32,466 nucleotides of DNA from Thiopseudomonas sp. (GCA_018384595.1 JAHAYO010000081.1:1-32466); one strand, 5' to 3'. Positions 10,954 through 19,025 are shown, counted from the first letter of the stretch. A program made the numbers and translations. Notes: generated by a model not told the origin, from the sequence alone.

Positions 10954-11601
10954 CTATGGCTGCGGCGGGTGGTTGCCAGCCGCAGCCGGCCATTGCTGAA
11001 AAATACCGCGCAACAGGCAGTCCAGATAGGGCTGAGTGTTTTCCGCATCCAGCAACTCGGGGTCGCGCAGCCAGTCGTTGAGCAGGCCAATCAGCAGCGA
11101 GTGCAGGGCGACGGCGGCTAGGCGGGGGGTGAGACCTGTCTGCAGTCTCTTCGCCACAGCAGGCTCGGTAAACAGCTCGGTACACAGGTCGATAAACTGG
11201 TTGATAAAATCCTGATGCCGTTGTTCGGCCTCGCGTAGCTCGTCGGTAAACTCGCAGCGTCGCATCAGGATGGTGAAGATGCGCCGTTTGCGAGCATCCC
11301 GTACCAGATTGGCCATGACCTCGCAGCATAGATTGCGCAGCCCCATCACGGGGTCTTGAGGGTCACACAGGCGAATGCGCGCGGCGATCTGCTCGGCAGG
11401 CAGCCGCACTTGGTTAAGCATGGCGTGGAATAGGTCTGCTTTATTTTTGAAATGCCAGTAAACAGCACCCCGGGTCACACCCGCCTTGCGGGCGATCTGC
11501 TCCAGCGAAGTGTTGGCAACCCCCTGTTCTAAAAATAGGGTTTCGGCGGCCTCAAGAATGGCTGCGCGAGTCTTGTCGGCGTCTTGCTTGGTTCGGCGCA
11601 T
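10954..11601 (-). CDS. TetR/AcrR-family transcriptional repressor (TtgR/AcrR-like)
   Basis: The N-terminal helix-turn-helix (TSLEQIARKAGVTRGAVYWHFKNKADLFHAML) is the classic AcrR/TtgR/MexR-type TetR DNA-binding domain. The ligand-binding half resembles the TetR_C/TtgR type (CEFTDELREAEQRHQDF). The ATG at 11601 gives MRRTKQDADKTRAAIL, the usual family start. An upstream ATG at 11658 would add 19 unrelated residues. No good Shine-Dalgarno is seen. A TATTAT-like -10 lies about 13 bases before the ATG, so a very short or absent leader is possible. Such repressors usually sit next to the RND pump they control, but no pump gene is adjacent here: a tRNA operon lies upstream and damX downstream. The target is unknown. 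Confidence 0.88.
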   Translation of the reverse strand: MRRTKQDADKTRAAILEAAETLFLEQGVANTSLEQIARKAGVTRGAVYWHFKNKADLFHAMLNQVRLPAEQIAARIRLCDPQDPVMGLRNLCCEVMANLVRDARKRRIFTILMRRCEFTDELREAEQRHQDFINQFIDLCTELFTEPAVAKRLQTGLTPRLAAVALHSLLIGLLNDWLRDPELLDAENTQPYLDCLLRGIFQQWPAAAGNHPPQP

Positions 11602-11708
11602 GGTAACGTCATAATAATAGGTGTTGCGTAAGTGTACCGCCGGCATGGCTTGCAGCATAGCGGCGACAGGGCAGGGATGCGGTCGGTGAAAAAAGTTTTT
11701 GCAGAGGC

Positions 11709-11736
11709 TTGACGGGCAGAAAAATTCTGGTAATAT
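11709..11736 (+). promoter_or_regulatory. Promoter of the tRNA operon
   Basis: TTGACG (11709-11714) and TAATAT (11731-11736) are separated by 16 bases and followed by a GC-rich discriminator (GTCGCGCC). A strong -35 plus a GC-rich discriminator is typical of stringently controlled stable RNA promoters. The first tRNA begins 50 bases downstream. Confidence 0.7.
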
Positions 11737-11785
11737 GTCGCGCCATCAGCAGGGAACACCGCAAGGAAGTCCAGCTGGTTGAAGT

Positions 11786-11861
11786 TCCGCGATAGCTCAG
11801 TCGGCAGAGCACACGACTGTTAATCGTTAGGTCCCTGGTTCGAGCCCAGGTCGCGGAGCCA
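11786..11861 (+). tRNA. tRNA-Asn (GTT)
   Basis: A 76-base cloverleaf. The acceptor stem TCCGCGA pairs with TCGCGGA, followed by discriminator G and encoded CCA. The D arm contains AGCTCAGTCGGCAGAGC. The anticodon loop is CTGTTAA with GTT, and the T arm has GGTTCGAGCC. It is first of three tRNAs. Confidence 0.97.
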
Positions 11862-11866
11862 AATTT

Positions 11867-11943
11867 CGGGGTATAGCGCAGTCCGGTAGCGCGCCTGCTT
11901 TGGGAGCAGGATGTCGGGAGTTCGAATCTCTCTACCCCGACCA
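11867..11943 (+). tRNA. tRNA-Pro (TGG)
   Basis: A 77-base cloverleaf with acceptor stem CGGGGTA/TACCCCG, discriminator A and encoded CCA. The anticodon stem is CCTGC/GCAGG with loop TTTGGGA, anticodon TGG. It starts 6 bases after tRNA-Asn ends, so the two are processed from one transcript. Confidence 0.97.
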
Positions 11944-11948
11944 TTTAT

Positions 11949-12023
11949 GGGTCGTTAGCTCAGCGGTAGAGCAGTTGGCTTTTAACCAATTGGTCGCAGG
12001 TTCGAACCCCGCACGACCCACCA
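11949..12023 (+). tRNA. tRNA-Lys (TTT)
   Basis: A 75-base cloverleaf with acceptor stem GGGTCGT/ACGACCC, discriminator A and encoded CCA. The anticodon loop CTTTTAA has anticodon TTT. It differs from the E. coli tRNA-Lys I recall mainly by a D loop one base shorter (AGCGGTAGAGC). It starts 6 bases after tRNA-Pro ends. Confidence 0.97.
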
Positions 12024-12032
12024 TACAAGAAG

Positions 12033-12062
12033 CGTCCAACCTACAGGTTGGGCGTTTTTTTT
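12033..12062 (+). terminator. Intrinsic terminator of the tRNA operon
   Basis: CGTCCAACC (12033-12041) pairs with GGTTGGGCG (12046-12054), with one G-U pair and a 4-base loop, followed by eight T residues. It lies 10 bases after tRNA-Lys. Confidence 0.9.
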
Positions 12063-12106
12063 ATGCCTGAATTTTACTTGTCCAAGCTCTGCCATTCCTT
12101 AAGGAC

Positions 12107-13009
12107 TCAGGACTTGCGCTCTATGATGTAGTGAGCCAGTTGGCGCAGGATGTCGGCTTTTTTATCAAAGCAGGACAGCGCATGTAAGGCTTCATCACGC
12201 AGCTGTCGCGCATAAGCCTGTGCCTGTTGCAGCCCCAACAGAGCCGGGTAGGTTGATTTGTCCTGCAGGCTGTCGCTGCCTTGCTGTTTGCCTAGAGTCT
12301 CGGTGCAACCGGTAATATCGAGAATATCGTCCTGCACCTGAAAAGCCAGGCCGATGGCGGCGGCGTAGGTTTGTAGGGCGTCCAGCTGTTGCGAGCAAGA
12401 CTGACCGCTGGCCAGCGCGCCCAGCTGTACGCTGGCGCTGATCAGTGCGCCGGTCTTGTGGCGGTGGATGCGCTCTAGCTGTTGCTGATTGACATGCTGG
12501 CCAGTGGCAGCCAGATCAATGGCTTGCCCGCCGACCATGCCGGCAGCGCCGGCAGCGCGGGACAGGACGCGTATCATCTGTAAGCGCTGAGTGTCGCCAA
12601 GCGGACACAGTTGGTCGTCGGTGAGCACCTCGAAGGCCAGCGTTTGCAGGGCATCACCGGCCAAAATGGCGCTGGCCTCATCAAAAGCGATATGGGTGGT
12701 GGGCTGGCCGCGGCGCAGAGCATCGTCGTCCATTGCCGGTAGATCATCGTGCACCAGCGAGTAGGCGTGGATCAGCTCCACAGCGCAAGCGGCTGCCAGC
12801 GCATCGTCCACTGTGCCGCCGAGGGCTTCGCAACTGGCCAGCACCAGCAGGGGGCGCACCCGTTTGCCGCCATTGAGCACGCTATAGGCCATGGCCTGGT
12901 ACAGGCGCGTCATATCTGCGCACGGTGGCTGGAACAGCTGCTCAAGCAGCGGGCTGATACGGGCTTCACAAAAGGCCTGATAGGCCTGCAGGTGGGATGG
13001 CGCGGTCAT
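12107..13009 (-). CDS. ispA: Farnesyl diphosphate synthase (geranyltranstransferase)
   Basis: Condenses DMAPP/GPP with IPP to make farnesyl diphosphate for undecaprenyl-phosphate and quinone side chains. Polyprenyl synthase motifs are present: GGKRVRPLL, the first Asp-rich motif DDLPAMDDD, GDALQTLAFEVL, the KTGALISASVQLGA lysine-threonine region, and the second Asp-rich motif FQVQDDILD. The ATG at 13009 (MTAPSHLQAYQ) is preceded by GAGAG. A TTG at 13039 would add 10 residues without a comparable ribosome site. It has 300 residues. In many proteobacteria xseB and dxs flank ispA; neither is present here, and the upstream gene is ppa, separated by a terminator, so ispA is probably transcribed on its own. 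Confidence 0.96.
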   Translation of the reverse strand: MTAPSHLQAYQAFCEARISPLLEQLFQPPCADMTRLYQAMAYSVLNGGKRVRPLLVLASCEALGGTVDDALAAACAVELIHAYSLVHDDLPAMDDDALRRGQPTTHIAFDEASAILAGDALQTLAFEVLTDDQLCPLGDTQRLQMIRVLSRAAGAAGMVGGQAIDLAATGQHVNQQQLERIHRHKTGALISASVQLGALASGQSCSQQLDALQTYAAAIGLAFQVQDDILDITGCTETLGKQQGSDSLQDKSTYPALLGLQQAQAYARQLRDEALHALSCFDKKADILRQLAHYIIERKS

Positions 13010-13065
13010 GGTGCTCTCTATGGCAACAAGCGATGGCAATAAGGTGGGGGAAAGTATTGGTGCGT

Positions 13066-13095
13066 AAAAAAGCCGGCGCGGTGCCGGCTTTTTTT
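13066..13095 (-). terminator. Intrinsic terminator after ppa
   Basis: The perfect repeat AAGCCGGC/GCCGGCTT, with A- and T-tracts on both sides, lies directly after the ppa stop (13097-13099). It would end ppa transcripts and separate ppa from ispA. The sequence is close to the stem of the terminator at 54-85. Confidence 0.88.
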
Positions 13096-13096
13096 G

Positions 13097-13624
13097 TTAC
13101 TTGCCGAAGGCGGCAACGGCCTTGGTGATGGCGTCGCGGGCGGCGGCTGCGTTGTCCCAGCCCTCTACTTTGACCCACTTGCCCTTTTCCAAGTCTTTGT
13201 AGTTCTCGAAGAAGTGCTTGATCTGCTCCAGCAGCAATGCGGGCAGGTCGGTGTATTCGTGGATGTCGTTGTACAGCTGGGTCAGCTTTTCGTGGGGGAC
13301 GGCAATCAGCTTGGCGTCGCCACCGGCTTCGTCAGTCATGTTCAGCACGCCCACGGCGCGGGCGCGGATGACTGAGCCGGGCGCAACAGGGTAGGGCGTT
13401 ACGACCAGCACGTCGAGGGCGTCGCCGTCGTCGGCCAGCGTGTTGGGGATAAAGCCGTAGTTGGCTGGGTAAAACATTGGAGTGGCCATGAAGCGGTCAA
13501 CCATCAGAGCGTCGGTATCGGTATCGACTTCGTACTTGATGGGTGCGTGGTTGGCGGGAATTTCGATGATGACGTTGATGTCGTTGGGCAGGTCTTTGCC
13601 GGCGGAGATTTTGCTATAGCTCAT
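13097..13624 (-). CDS. ppa: Inorganic pyrophosphatase (family I)
   Basis: Hydrolyses pyrophosphate to phosphate, pulling biosynthetic reactions forward; a cytoplasmic, metal-dependent hexamer in this family. It has 175 residues, normal for bacterial family I enzymes. Conserved features include [32 protein letters not shown], the metal-binding [23 protein letters not shown] and [11 protein letters not shown]. The metal-binding signature has Ala where the PROSITE pattern, as I recall it, expects Pro or Glu (DGDALD); the aspartates are intact, so activity is expected. It has its own sigma-70 promoter and a terminator immediately after the stop, making a one-gene unit. Confidence 0.98.
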   Translation of the reverse strand: MSYSKISAGKDLPNDINVIIEIPANHAPIKYEVDTDTDALMVDRFMATPMFYPANYGFIPNTLADDGDALDVLVVTPYPVAPGSVIRARAVGVLNMTDEAGGDAKLIAVPHEKLTQLYNDIHEYTDLPALLLEQIKHFFENYKDLEKGKWVKVEGWDNAAAARDAITKAVAAFGK

Positions 13625-13656
13625 GGCGAATCCGTATCTGAGGAAAAAGTGCGGGA

Positions 13657-13685
13657 ATTATAATGGCACGCCGGATTAAAGACAA
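13657..13685 (-). promoter_or_regulatory. Promoter of ppa
   Basis: On the minus strand TTGTCT (13685-13680) and a perfect TATAAT (13662-13657) are 17 bases apart. Transcription would begin about 25 bases before the ppa ATG. The -35 overlaps a perfect 8-base-pair inverted repeat (13683-13690 with 13694-13701), a possible operator or RNA hairpin on the other strand. Confidence 0.7.
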
Positions 13686-13885
13686 AGGCCGCAGGCCTTT
13701 GCGTGCCCAGCCAAAGACGGAAAACTCGGGTAGACTTGCCGGCATCTTTGCGGCCGCTGCCGACTATCGGCAGTCTATTCACGCAGGCAGTGCCTGTCAG
13801 CCACGGCGGCGGACGGTTATGCACGCCGCTAAACCCTATTGTTGCGGCACCCGCCCGCCTGTTTTCACGCCATATCGAGGCAAAA

Positions 13886-15244
13886 ATGAGCAAACACATC
13901 CATATTTTAGGTATTTGTGGCACGTTTATGGGCTCGCTGGCCATTTTGGCGCGCCAGTTGGGTTACCGGGTGACCGGCTCCGATGCCAATGTTTATCCGC
14001 CCATGAGCACGCAGCTGCAAGAGCAGGGCATTGAGCTAATGCAAGGGTATCTGCCGGAGCACCTGCAGCCCGCGCCAGATTGGGTGGTGATCGGCAATGC
14101 GCTGTCGCGCGGCAATCCGGCGGTCGAATATGTGTTGGATCGGGGCTTGCCCTATGTGTCTGGCCCGCAGTGGCTGGCGGATCATGTGCTGCAGGGCAAG
14201 TGGGTGCTGGCGGTGTCGGGTACCCATGGCAAAACCACAACCACGAGCATGCTGGCCTGGATTTTGGAGCATGCCGGCATGCGACCTGGCTTTCTGATTG
14301 GTGGTGTGCCGCAGAATTTTGGCGTATCGGCGCGTATTGGCGACACCGATTTTTTTGTGGTGGAGGCGGACGAGTACGACAGCGCCTTTTTTGACAAGCG
14401 CTCCAAGTTTGTCCATTACCGGCCGCGCACCTTGGTGATGAATAACTTGGAGTTTGATCATGCCGATATTTTTGCTGATCTTGCCGCGATCCAGAACCAA
14501 TTTCATCATCTGCTGCGCACGGTGCCTAGCAATGGTCAGGTGACCTATCCGGCGGCCGAAGGCGCACTGCAACAGGTGGTGGAGCGGGGCTGCTGGACGC
14601 CTACGCAAACCACGGGTGTCGGCGGTCAGTGGCAGGTGCGCCTGAATAGTGCCGATGGCAGCGATTTTGTGGTGCTGTTTGAGGGGCAGGAACAGGGGCG
14701 GGTGCAGTGGGAGTTGACCGGTGAACACAACGTAGCCAATGCGCTGGCCGCTATTGCCGCCGCCCGCCATGTGGGTGTGCTGCCGGCGCAGGCGATTGAG
14801 GCGCTGGCTCGTTTCCAGAGCGTAAAGCGACGCATGGAGTTGCTGGCCGATAATCAGGGCGTGCGCCTGTATGACGACTTTGCCCATCACCCCACTGCCA
14901 TTGCCAGCACGCTGGAAGGGTTGCGTCATCGCGTGGGCAATGAGCAGATCATTGCCGTGATTGAGCCGCGCTCCAACTCAATGAAGCTGGGTGCGCACCG
15001 CGAAGGGCTGGCCCCCTCAACGGCTGCCGCGGATCAGGTGATCTGGTTTGCCGCAGATACGTTGGGCTGGGATTTAGCGGCGGCGGTTGCTGACGCGCCG
15101 GTGCCAACGCAAGTGCTGGGCTGCGTGGACGCTATTATTGAGGCGGTTCAGCGGCTGAAAAAGCCGGGTACGCATGTGGTGCTGATGAGTAATGGTGGCT
15201 TTGCTGGGCTGCCGCAAAAACTCAAGCAGTTGTTGGAGGCTTAA
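13886..15244 (+). CDS. mpl: UDP-MurNAc:L-Ala-gamma-D-Glu-meso-DAP ligase
   Basis: Recycles the murein tripeptide by attaching it to UDP-MurNAc, saving de novo synthesis. It has the Mur-ligase architecture: an N-terminal nucleotide-binding fold ([16 protein letters not shown]), the ATP loop [11 protein letters not shown] (GTHGKTT at 112-118), a central domain with [17 protein letters not shown], and a C-terminal domain with [12 protein letters not shown]. It has 452 residues. The ATG at 13886 has GAGG 5 bases upstream. The frame is open back to 13703, but that segment does not resemble Mpl. The 3' end is one base from ubiX, so the two are cotranscribed. Confidence 0.97.
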   Translation: MSKHIHILGICGTFMGSLAILARQLGYRVTGSDANVYPPMSTQLQEQGIELMQGYLPEHLQPAPDWVVIGNALSRGNPAVEYVLDRGLPYVSGPQWLADHVLQGKWVLAVSGTHGKTTTTSMLAWILEHAGMRPGFLIGGVPQNFGVSARIGDTDFFVVEADEYDSAFFDKRSKFVHYRPRTLVMNNLEFDHADIFADLAAIQNQFHHLLRTVPSNGQVTYPAAEGALQQVVERGCWTPTQTTGVGGQWQVRLNSADGSDFVVLFEGQEQGRVQWELTGEHNVANALAAIAAARHVGVLPAQAIEALARFQSVKRRMELLADNQGVRLYDDFAHHPTAIASTLEGLRHRVGNEQIIAVIEPRSNSMKLGAHREGLAPSTAAADQVIWFAADTLGWDLAAAVADAPVPTQVLGCVDAIIEAVQRLKKPGTHVVLMSNGGFAGLPQKLKQLLEA

Positions 15245-15245
15245 G

Positions 15246-15857
15246 ATGAGCGGCCCGCAACGCATCACCCTAGCGATGACCGGTGCCTCCGGCGCGGCTT
15301 ACGGTTTGCGCCTGCTCGACTGCTTGGTGCAGGAAGAGCGTGAGGTGCACTTTCTAGTTTCTAAGGCAGCCCTGTTGGTGACCGCCACCGAAACCGAGGT
15401 GCAACTGCCGCCCAAGCCACAGGCTATGCAGCATTTTCTCAATGAATACACGGGCGCTGCTGAGGGCCAGATCCATGTGCACGGTTTGGAAGACTGGATG
15501 GCACCGGTTGCCTCTGGTTCCGGTGCGCCCACGGCCATGGTGGTGGTACCTTGCTCCATGGGCACGCTGTCGGCGATTGCCGTCGGTGCCAGTAATAATC
15601 TGATTGAGCGTGCCGCCGATGTGGCGCTCAAAGAGCGTCGTCAGCTGATTCTGGTGCCGCGTGAAGCGCCTTTTTCCAGCATCCATCTGGAAAATATGCT
15701 CAGACTGAGCCAGAACGGTGCCGTTATCCTGCCTGCCTCGCCCGGTTTTTATCACCAGCCACAGTCGGTGGACGATCTGGTGGACTTTGTGGTGGCGCGG
15801 ATTCTTAATCTGCTGCAGATTCCGCAGGATATGCTGCCGAGGTGGGGGGAGAGGTAG
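15246..15857 (+). CDS. ubiX: Flavin prenyltransferase UbiX
   Basis: Makes prenylated FMN from FMN and dimethylallyl phosphate, the cofactor required by the UbiD decarboxylase in ubiquinone synthesis. Conserved features are the FMN-binding start [67 protein letters not shown] and [10 protein letters not shown]. It has 203 residues. It begins one base after the mpl stop. No clear terminator is visible after it. Confidence 0.97.
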   Translation: MSGPQRITLAMTGASGAAYGLRLLDCLVQEEREVHFLVSKAALLVTATETEVQLPPKPQAMQHFLNEYTGAAEGQIHVHGLEDWMAPVASGSGAPTAMVVVPCSMGTLSAIAVGASNNLIERAADVALKERRQLILVPREAPFSSIHLENMLRLSQNGAVILPASPGFYHQPQSVDDLVDFVVARILNLLQIPQDMLPRWGER

Positions 15858-16054
15858 GCTTTGTGCGGCGCGGTGGTGTTGTTGCAAGTGCTGGGCTCTG
15901 CGATTTTGCGCAGGGTGGCAGGTGTTTCGTTCGGGTGAAGATGCCTTGTTCGTGTGGCGGATATTTCGCGCAGGGCGATGGATGTCCTGCCCATGGTGCC
16001 GAGATTACCGCCACGCCAAACCACCAAAGCGTGGCAGCAAGAAATATCCCGCCC
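15858..16054 (+). other. Non-coding gap with repeat-like sequence
   Basis: No credible gene lies between ubiX and purE. The frames open here give low-complexity Cys/Arg/Pro-rich translations with no recognisable domain. Two related blocks stand out: GCGCAGGGTGGCAGGTGT around 15908-15925 and GCGCAGGGCGATGGATGT around 15969-15986. The first is preceded by a small hairpin (CTGCG, loop ATTTTG, CGCAG, about 15898-15913). The pattern suggests a dispersed intergenic repeat or the remains of one, but nothing in the window confirms copies elsewhere. Confidence 0.4.
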
Positions 16055-16083
16055 TGTGCATGCTCTGCGGCTTCCAGTATAAT
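16055..16083 (+). promoter_or_regulatory. Candidate purEK promoter
   Basis: A perfect TATAAT (16078-16083) lies 113 bases before the purE ATG. The hexamer 17 bases upstream (TGTGCA, 16055-16060) matches the -35 consensus poorly, so an activator or a weak basal promoter is possible. Confidence 0.5.
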
Positions 16084-16102
16084 ACCGCCTTATTTTTCGC
16101 AA

Positions 16103-16173
16103 CCACGCTACCGGAAAACAGCACACACAGATTTTCGGGCGTGGTTTATTGTTTGTGCCGCATTCTCAGCGGC
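16103..16173 (+). promoter_or_regulatory. Structured purE leader (two hairpins)
   Basis: Within the predicted purE 5' leader, CCACGC (16103-16108) pairs with GCGTGG (16139-16144). The stem continues inward as CCGGAAAA with TTTTCGG (one bulged G), giving a long hairpin with a 13-base apical loop. A second hairpin, GCCGC/GCGGC with a 7-base loop, spans 16157-16173, ending 11 bases before the GAGG ribosome site. No T-tract follows. Function is unknown; it matches no riboswitch class I recognise. Confidence 0.4.
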
Positions 16174-16196
16174 CAACCCGCAACGAGGCAAGACAG

Positions 16197-16688
16197 ATGA
16201 GCGCACTGGTCGGCGTCATTATGGGGTCCAAGTCAGACTGGTCCACCATGAGCCACACGGTAGAAACCCTTGAAGCCCTTGGCATCCCCCATGAAGTACA
16301 GGTGGTGTCCGCCCACCGTACCCCCGATCTGCTGTTCGGCTATGCCGAGCAGGCCCATCAGCGCGGCATTCGCGTCATTATTGCCGGTGCCGGTGGCGCG
16401 GCTCATTTACCAGGCATGTGCGCGGCCAAGACCCATCTGCCGGTTTTGGGCGTGCCCGTGCAGTCCTCCATGCTATCTGGCGTAGATTCGCTGCTGTCGA
16501 TTGTGCAGATGCCAGCGGGTGTACCGGTTGGTACCCTGTCGATTGGTCGTGCTGGTGCGGTTAATGCGGCGCTGTTGGCGGCCAGTATGTTAGCCAGCGA
16601 CAACGAAGCTATCCGCGATGCGCTGCTTCAGTACCGTGAGCAGCAGACGCAGAATGTTCTGGACAATCCTGATCCGCGCGAGGCCTGA
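16197..16688 (+). CDS. purE: N5-carboxyaminoimidazole ribonucleotide mutase
   Basis: Interconverts N5-CAIR and CAIR in purine synthesis, acting after PurK. It has 163 residues, the typical class I PurE size. Motifs include MGSKSDW near the N-terminus, [13 protein letters not shown] (catalytic His), [12 protein letters not shown] and GVPVQS. The ATG at 16197 has GAGG 8 bases upstream. An in-frame GTG-type start at 16149 would fall within the hairpin region and add unrelated residues. The purK ATG directly abuts the stop, so the two are coupled. Confidence 0.98.
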   Translation: MSALVGVIMGSKSDWSTMSHTVETLEALGIPHEVQVVSAHRTPDLLFGYAEQAHQRGIRVIIAGAGGAAHLPGMCAAKTHLPVLGVPVQSSMLSGVDSLLSIVQMPAGVPVGTLSIGRAGAVNAALLAASMLASDNEAIRDALLQYREQQTQNVLDNPDPREA

Positions 16689-17777
16689 ATGATGAAAGTC
16701 GGTGTGATTGGCGGCGGCCAGCTAGGCCGTATGCTGGCGCTGGCCGGTACGCCGTTGGGGATGGAGTTTAGCTTTCTTGACCCAGCCCCTGATGCCTGTG
16801 CCGCGCCGGTTGGCAACCACCTGTGCGCTGCCTATGACGCCAAAGCCGAGCTGGAGCAGCTGGCCAAGAGCATGGATGTGGTCACGTTCGAGTTTGAAAA
16901 CGTGCCATCAGAGGTCGTCGCTTACCTGGCGCAGCATGTGCCGGTATTTCCCAACGCTGAATCGCTGCGAGTGGCGCGTGACCGCCTGAACGAAAAAAAC
17001 ATGTTTCGCGAACTGGATATTCCGGTTACCGGTTTTGCCAATATTGAGTCGCAGCAGCAGCTGGATGAGGCCGTTGCGCAGCTGGGACTGCCGGCGATCC
17101 TGAAAACCCGCACGTTGGGTTATGACGGCAAGGGCCAGAAGGTACTGCGCACGGCTGAGGATGTTGCCGGTGCCCATGCTGAATTGGGCGCTGTTCCCTG
17201 CCTATTGGAGGCGTTCGTTGCTTTTAGTGGCGAAGTATCTGTTATTGCCGTGCGTGGCCGTAGCGGCGAGATCGCCTGTTATCCGCTGACGCACAACACC
17301 CACCAAGACGGCATTTTGGTGCTGTCGGTGGCCAGCGATCAGCATCCACAGCAGGCGCTGGCTGAAGACTATGCCCGTCGCGTGCTGGAAAAACTCGACT
17401 ATGTTGGCGCGCTGGGTTTCGAGTTTTTCGAGGTGGAAGGCGGCCTGATGGCCAACGAAATTGCCCCACGGGTGCACAACTCCGGTCACTGGACCACTGA
17501 AGGTGCCGAGTGCAGCCAGTTTGAGAACCATCTGCGCGCCATTGCCGGCCTGCCGCTGGGCAGCACGGCGCGGGTCGGACACAGCGCCATGCTTAACTGC
17601 ATTGGCCGCATGCCGAGCAACCAGCAGGTAATGCCGCTGGCCGATACCCATGTGCACAACTATGGTAAGGCAGAAAAGCCCGGCCGTAAGGTGGGGCATA
17701 TTAATCTGCGCAGCCAGAATGCTGAGCAATTGCAGCAGGCCATTACGGCGGTGCAGTCGCTGCTGAAATCTCTGTAA
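16689..17777 (+). CDS. purK: N5-carboxyaminoimidazole ribonucleotide synthase
   Basis: ATP-grasp enzyme that carboxylates AIR with bicarbonate to N5-CAIR, the substrate of PurE. Visible are GVIGGGQLGRML at the N-terminus, the ATP-grasp block KTRTLGYDGKGQKVL, the FEFFEVEGGLMANEIAPRVHNSGHWT metal/phosphate-binding region and the C-terminal KPGRKVGHINL. It has 362 residues. The start is ATGATG directly after the purE stop; either ATG could be used. Confidence 0.97.
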   Translation: MMKVGVIGGGQLGRMLALAGTPLGMEFSFLDPAPDACAAPVGNHLCAAYDAKAELEQLAKSMDVVTFEFENVPSEVVAYLAQHVPVFPNAESLRVARDRLNEKNMFRELDIPVTGFANIESQQQLDEAVAQLGLPAILKTRTLGYDGKGQKVLRTAEDVAGAHAELGAVPCLLEAFVAFSGEVSVIAVRGRSGEIACYPLTHNTHQDGILVLSVASDQHPQQALAEDYARRVLEKLDYVGALGFEFFEVEGGLMANEIAPRVHNSGHWTTEGAECSQFENHLRAIAGLPLGSTARVGHSAMLNCIGRMPSNQQVMPLADTHVHNYGKAEKPGRKVGHINLRSQNAEQLQQAITAVQSLLKSL

Positions 17778-17819
17778 ACGATCTCTTGTTTGAATCCTGT
17801 AAAGGCTCGGGTGAGTGAC

Positions 17820-19025
17820 ATGCTGAAAAAAGTTCCTGTTTCCAGTGTCATTATGGGCATGCACATACACGAACTGTGCGGCTCTTGGATGGATCACCCG
17901 TTCTGGAAAAGCGGCTTTTTACTTCAAGACCCGCATGACCTTGAACGCCTACAGGCCAGTTCGGTCACCGAAATCTGGATTGATACCAGCAAGGGATTGG
18001 ATTGCGTGGAAGGTGAAACGCCTGAAGAGGCCCGCGAGCGTGGCGAGCAGGTGTTACACGACATTGCCACCCAGCCCGTGCGCGAAAACATCGCCGATGA
18101 GTTGCGGCGTGCAGCCAAAATCTGCGAGCGCAGCAAGGAAGCGGTCGCCAGCATGTTTAACGAAGTGCGCATGGGGCAGATGCTTAATACCGAGCAAACC
18201 CAGCGTGTGGTCAGCGAGATTACCCAGTCGGTGCTGCGTCATCCCAATGCGCTGCTTAGCATCGTGCGGGTCAAACAGGCGGACGAATACACCTATATGC
18301 ACTCGGTGGCGGTCAGTGCGTTGATGATTGCGCTGGCGCGTCAACTGGGCTTTGAAGATGACGAAGTGCACGAGGCTGGTATGGCCGGTTTGCTGCACGA
18401 TGTCGGCAAGATGGCGATTGATGACGGCATTCTAAACAAGCCGGACAGCCTGACCGACAACGAGTTCGAGCAAATCAAACGCCACCCCGAATACGGCGTG
18501 CGCTATCTGCAAAAGGGTAGTGAGCCGGTCAGCCGTGCGGTGCTAGAAGCCTGTTATTCGCATCATGAAAAAATGGACGGCAGCGGCTATCCGCGTGGCC
18601 TCAAGGGTGATCAAATCAGCCTATTGTCGCGCATGGCAGCCGTCTGTGATGTGTATGACGCGCTGACCTCTGATCGCCCTTATAAGCTGGGTTGGGGGCC
18701 GTCTGAAACCGTTCAGCGCATGGCGCAATGGACCGGGCATTTTGATCCGCAAATTTTCCAGGCGTTTGTGCGCAGCGTAGGTATTTATCCCGTTGGCTCA
18801 TTAGTGCGCCTGAAGAGCGGCCGTCTGGCGGTGGTTATTGAGCAGAACGAAAAGTCCTTGCTGGTCCCCAAGGTCAAGGTGTTCTTTTCGACCAAATCCG
18901 GCCTGCATATTGAACGCGAGGTCGTCAATTTGGCGGCTGTGCACTGCAGCGACGCCATTGCCGCACGCGAATCTAGGGAAGACTGGGATTTCAAGGATCT
19001 GGACGAGCTGTGGCGCGAACAGTAA
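17820..19025 (+). CDS. HD-GYP domain c-di-GMP phosphodiesterase with N-terminal DUF3391
   Basis: The N-terminal 120 or so residues (KKVPVSSVIMGMHIHELCGSWMDHPFW...) match the DUF3391 module found before many HD-GYP domains. The HD-GYP domain carries the HD pair in LLHDVGKM (H193-D194), a further His in IKRHPEYG, HHEKMDGSGYPRGL with GYP at 256-258, and AVCDVYDALTSDRPYK. All expected metal and GYP residues look present, so hydrolysis of cyclic di-GMP is likely. It is cytoplasmic, with no membrane segment or receiver domain. The ATG at 17820 is preceded by GGTGAG; a TTG at 17790 is an alternative adding 10 residues. It sits 42 bases after purK and 20 before rpe, with no clear functional link. Confidence 0.93.
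   Translation: MLKKVPVSSVIMGMHIHELCGSWMDHPFWKSGFLLQDPHDLERLQASSVTEIWIDTSKGLDCVEGETPEEARERGEQVLHDIATQPVRENIADELRRAAKICERSKEAVASMFNEVRMGQMLNTEQTQRVVSEITQSVLRHPNALLSIVRVKQADEYTYMHSVAVSALMIALARQLGFEDDEVHEAGMAGLLHDVGKMAIDDGILNKPDSLTDNEFEQIKRHPEYGVRYLQKGSEPVSRAVLEACYSHHEKMDGSGYPRGLKGDQISLLSRMAAVCDVYDALTSDRPYKLGWGPSETVQRMAQWTGHFDPQIFQAFVRSVGIYPVGSLVRLKSGRLAVVIEQNEKSLLVPKVKVFFSTKSGLHIEREVVNLAAVHCSDAIAARESREDWDFKDLDELWREQ

Noticed and set aside
11609-11944. Minus-strand frame with GVERFELPTSCSQSRRATGLRYTP and WARTRDLTINSRVLCRLSYRG
   Set aside because: It is the antisense translation of tRNA-Pro and tRNA-Asn, a well-known spurious annotation in tRNA clusters.
11786-12062. tRNA cluster as an integration site of a mobile element
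   Set aside because: No integrase, no duplicated tRNA 3' end and no foreign genes nearby; the operon is followed by ordinary ispA.
13703-13885. Upstream extension of mpl by 61 codons
   Set aside because: Mpl proteins begin at the [10 protein letters not shown] segment; the extension includes hairpin-forming sequence (13757-13773) and has no ribosome site.
15842-16273. 143-codon forward frame between ubiX and purE, and minus-strand frames at 15752-16126 and 15805-16014
   Set aside because: No ribosome site, no recognisable domain, overlap with ubiX or purE, and the compositions look like non-coding DNA read in an open frame.
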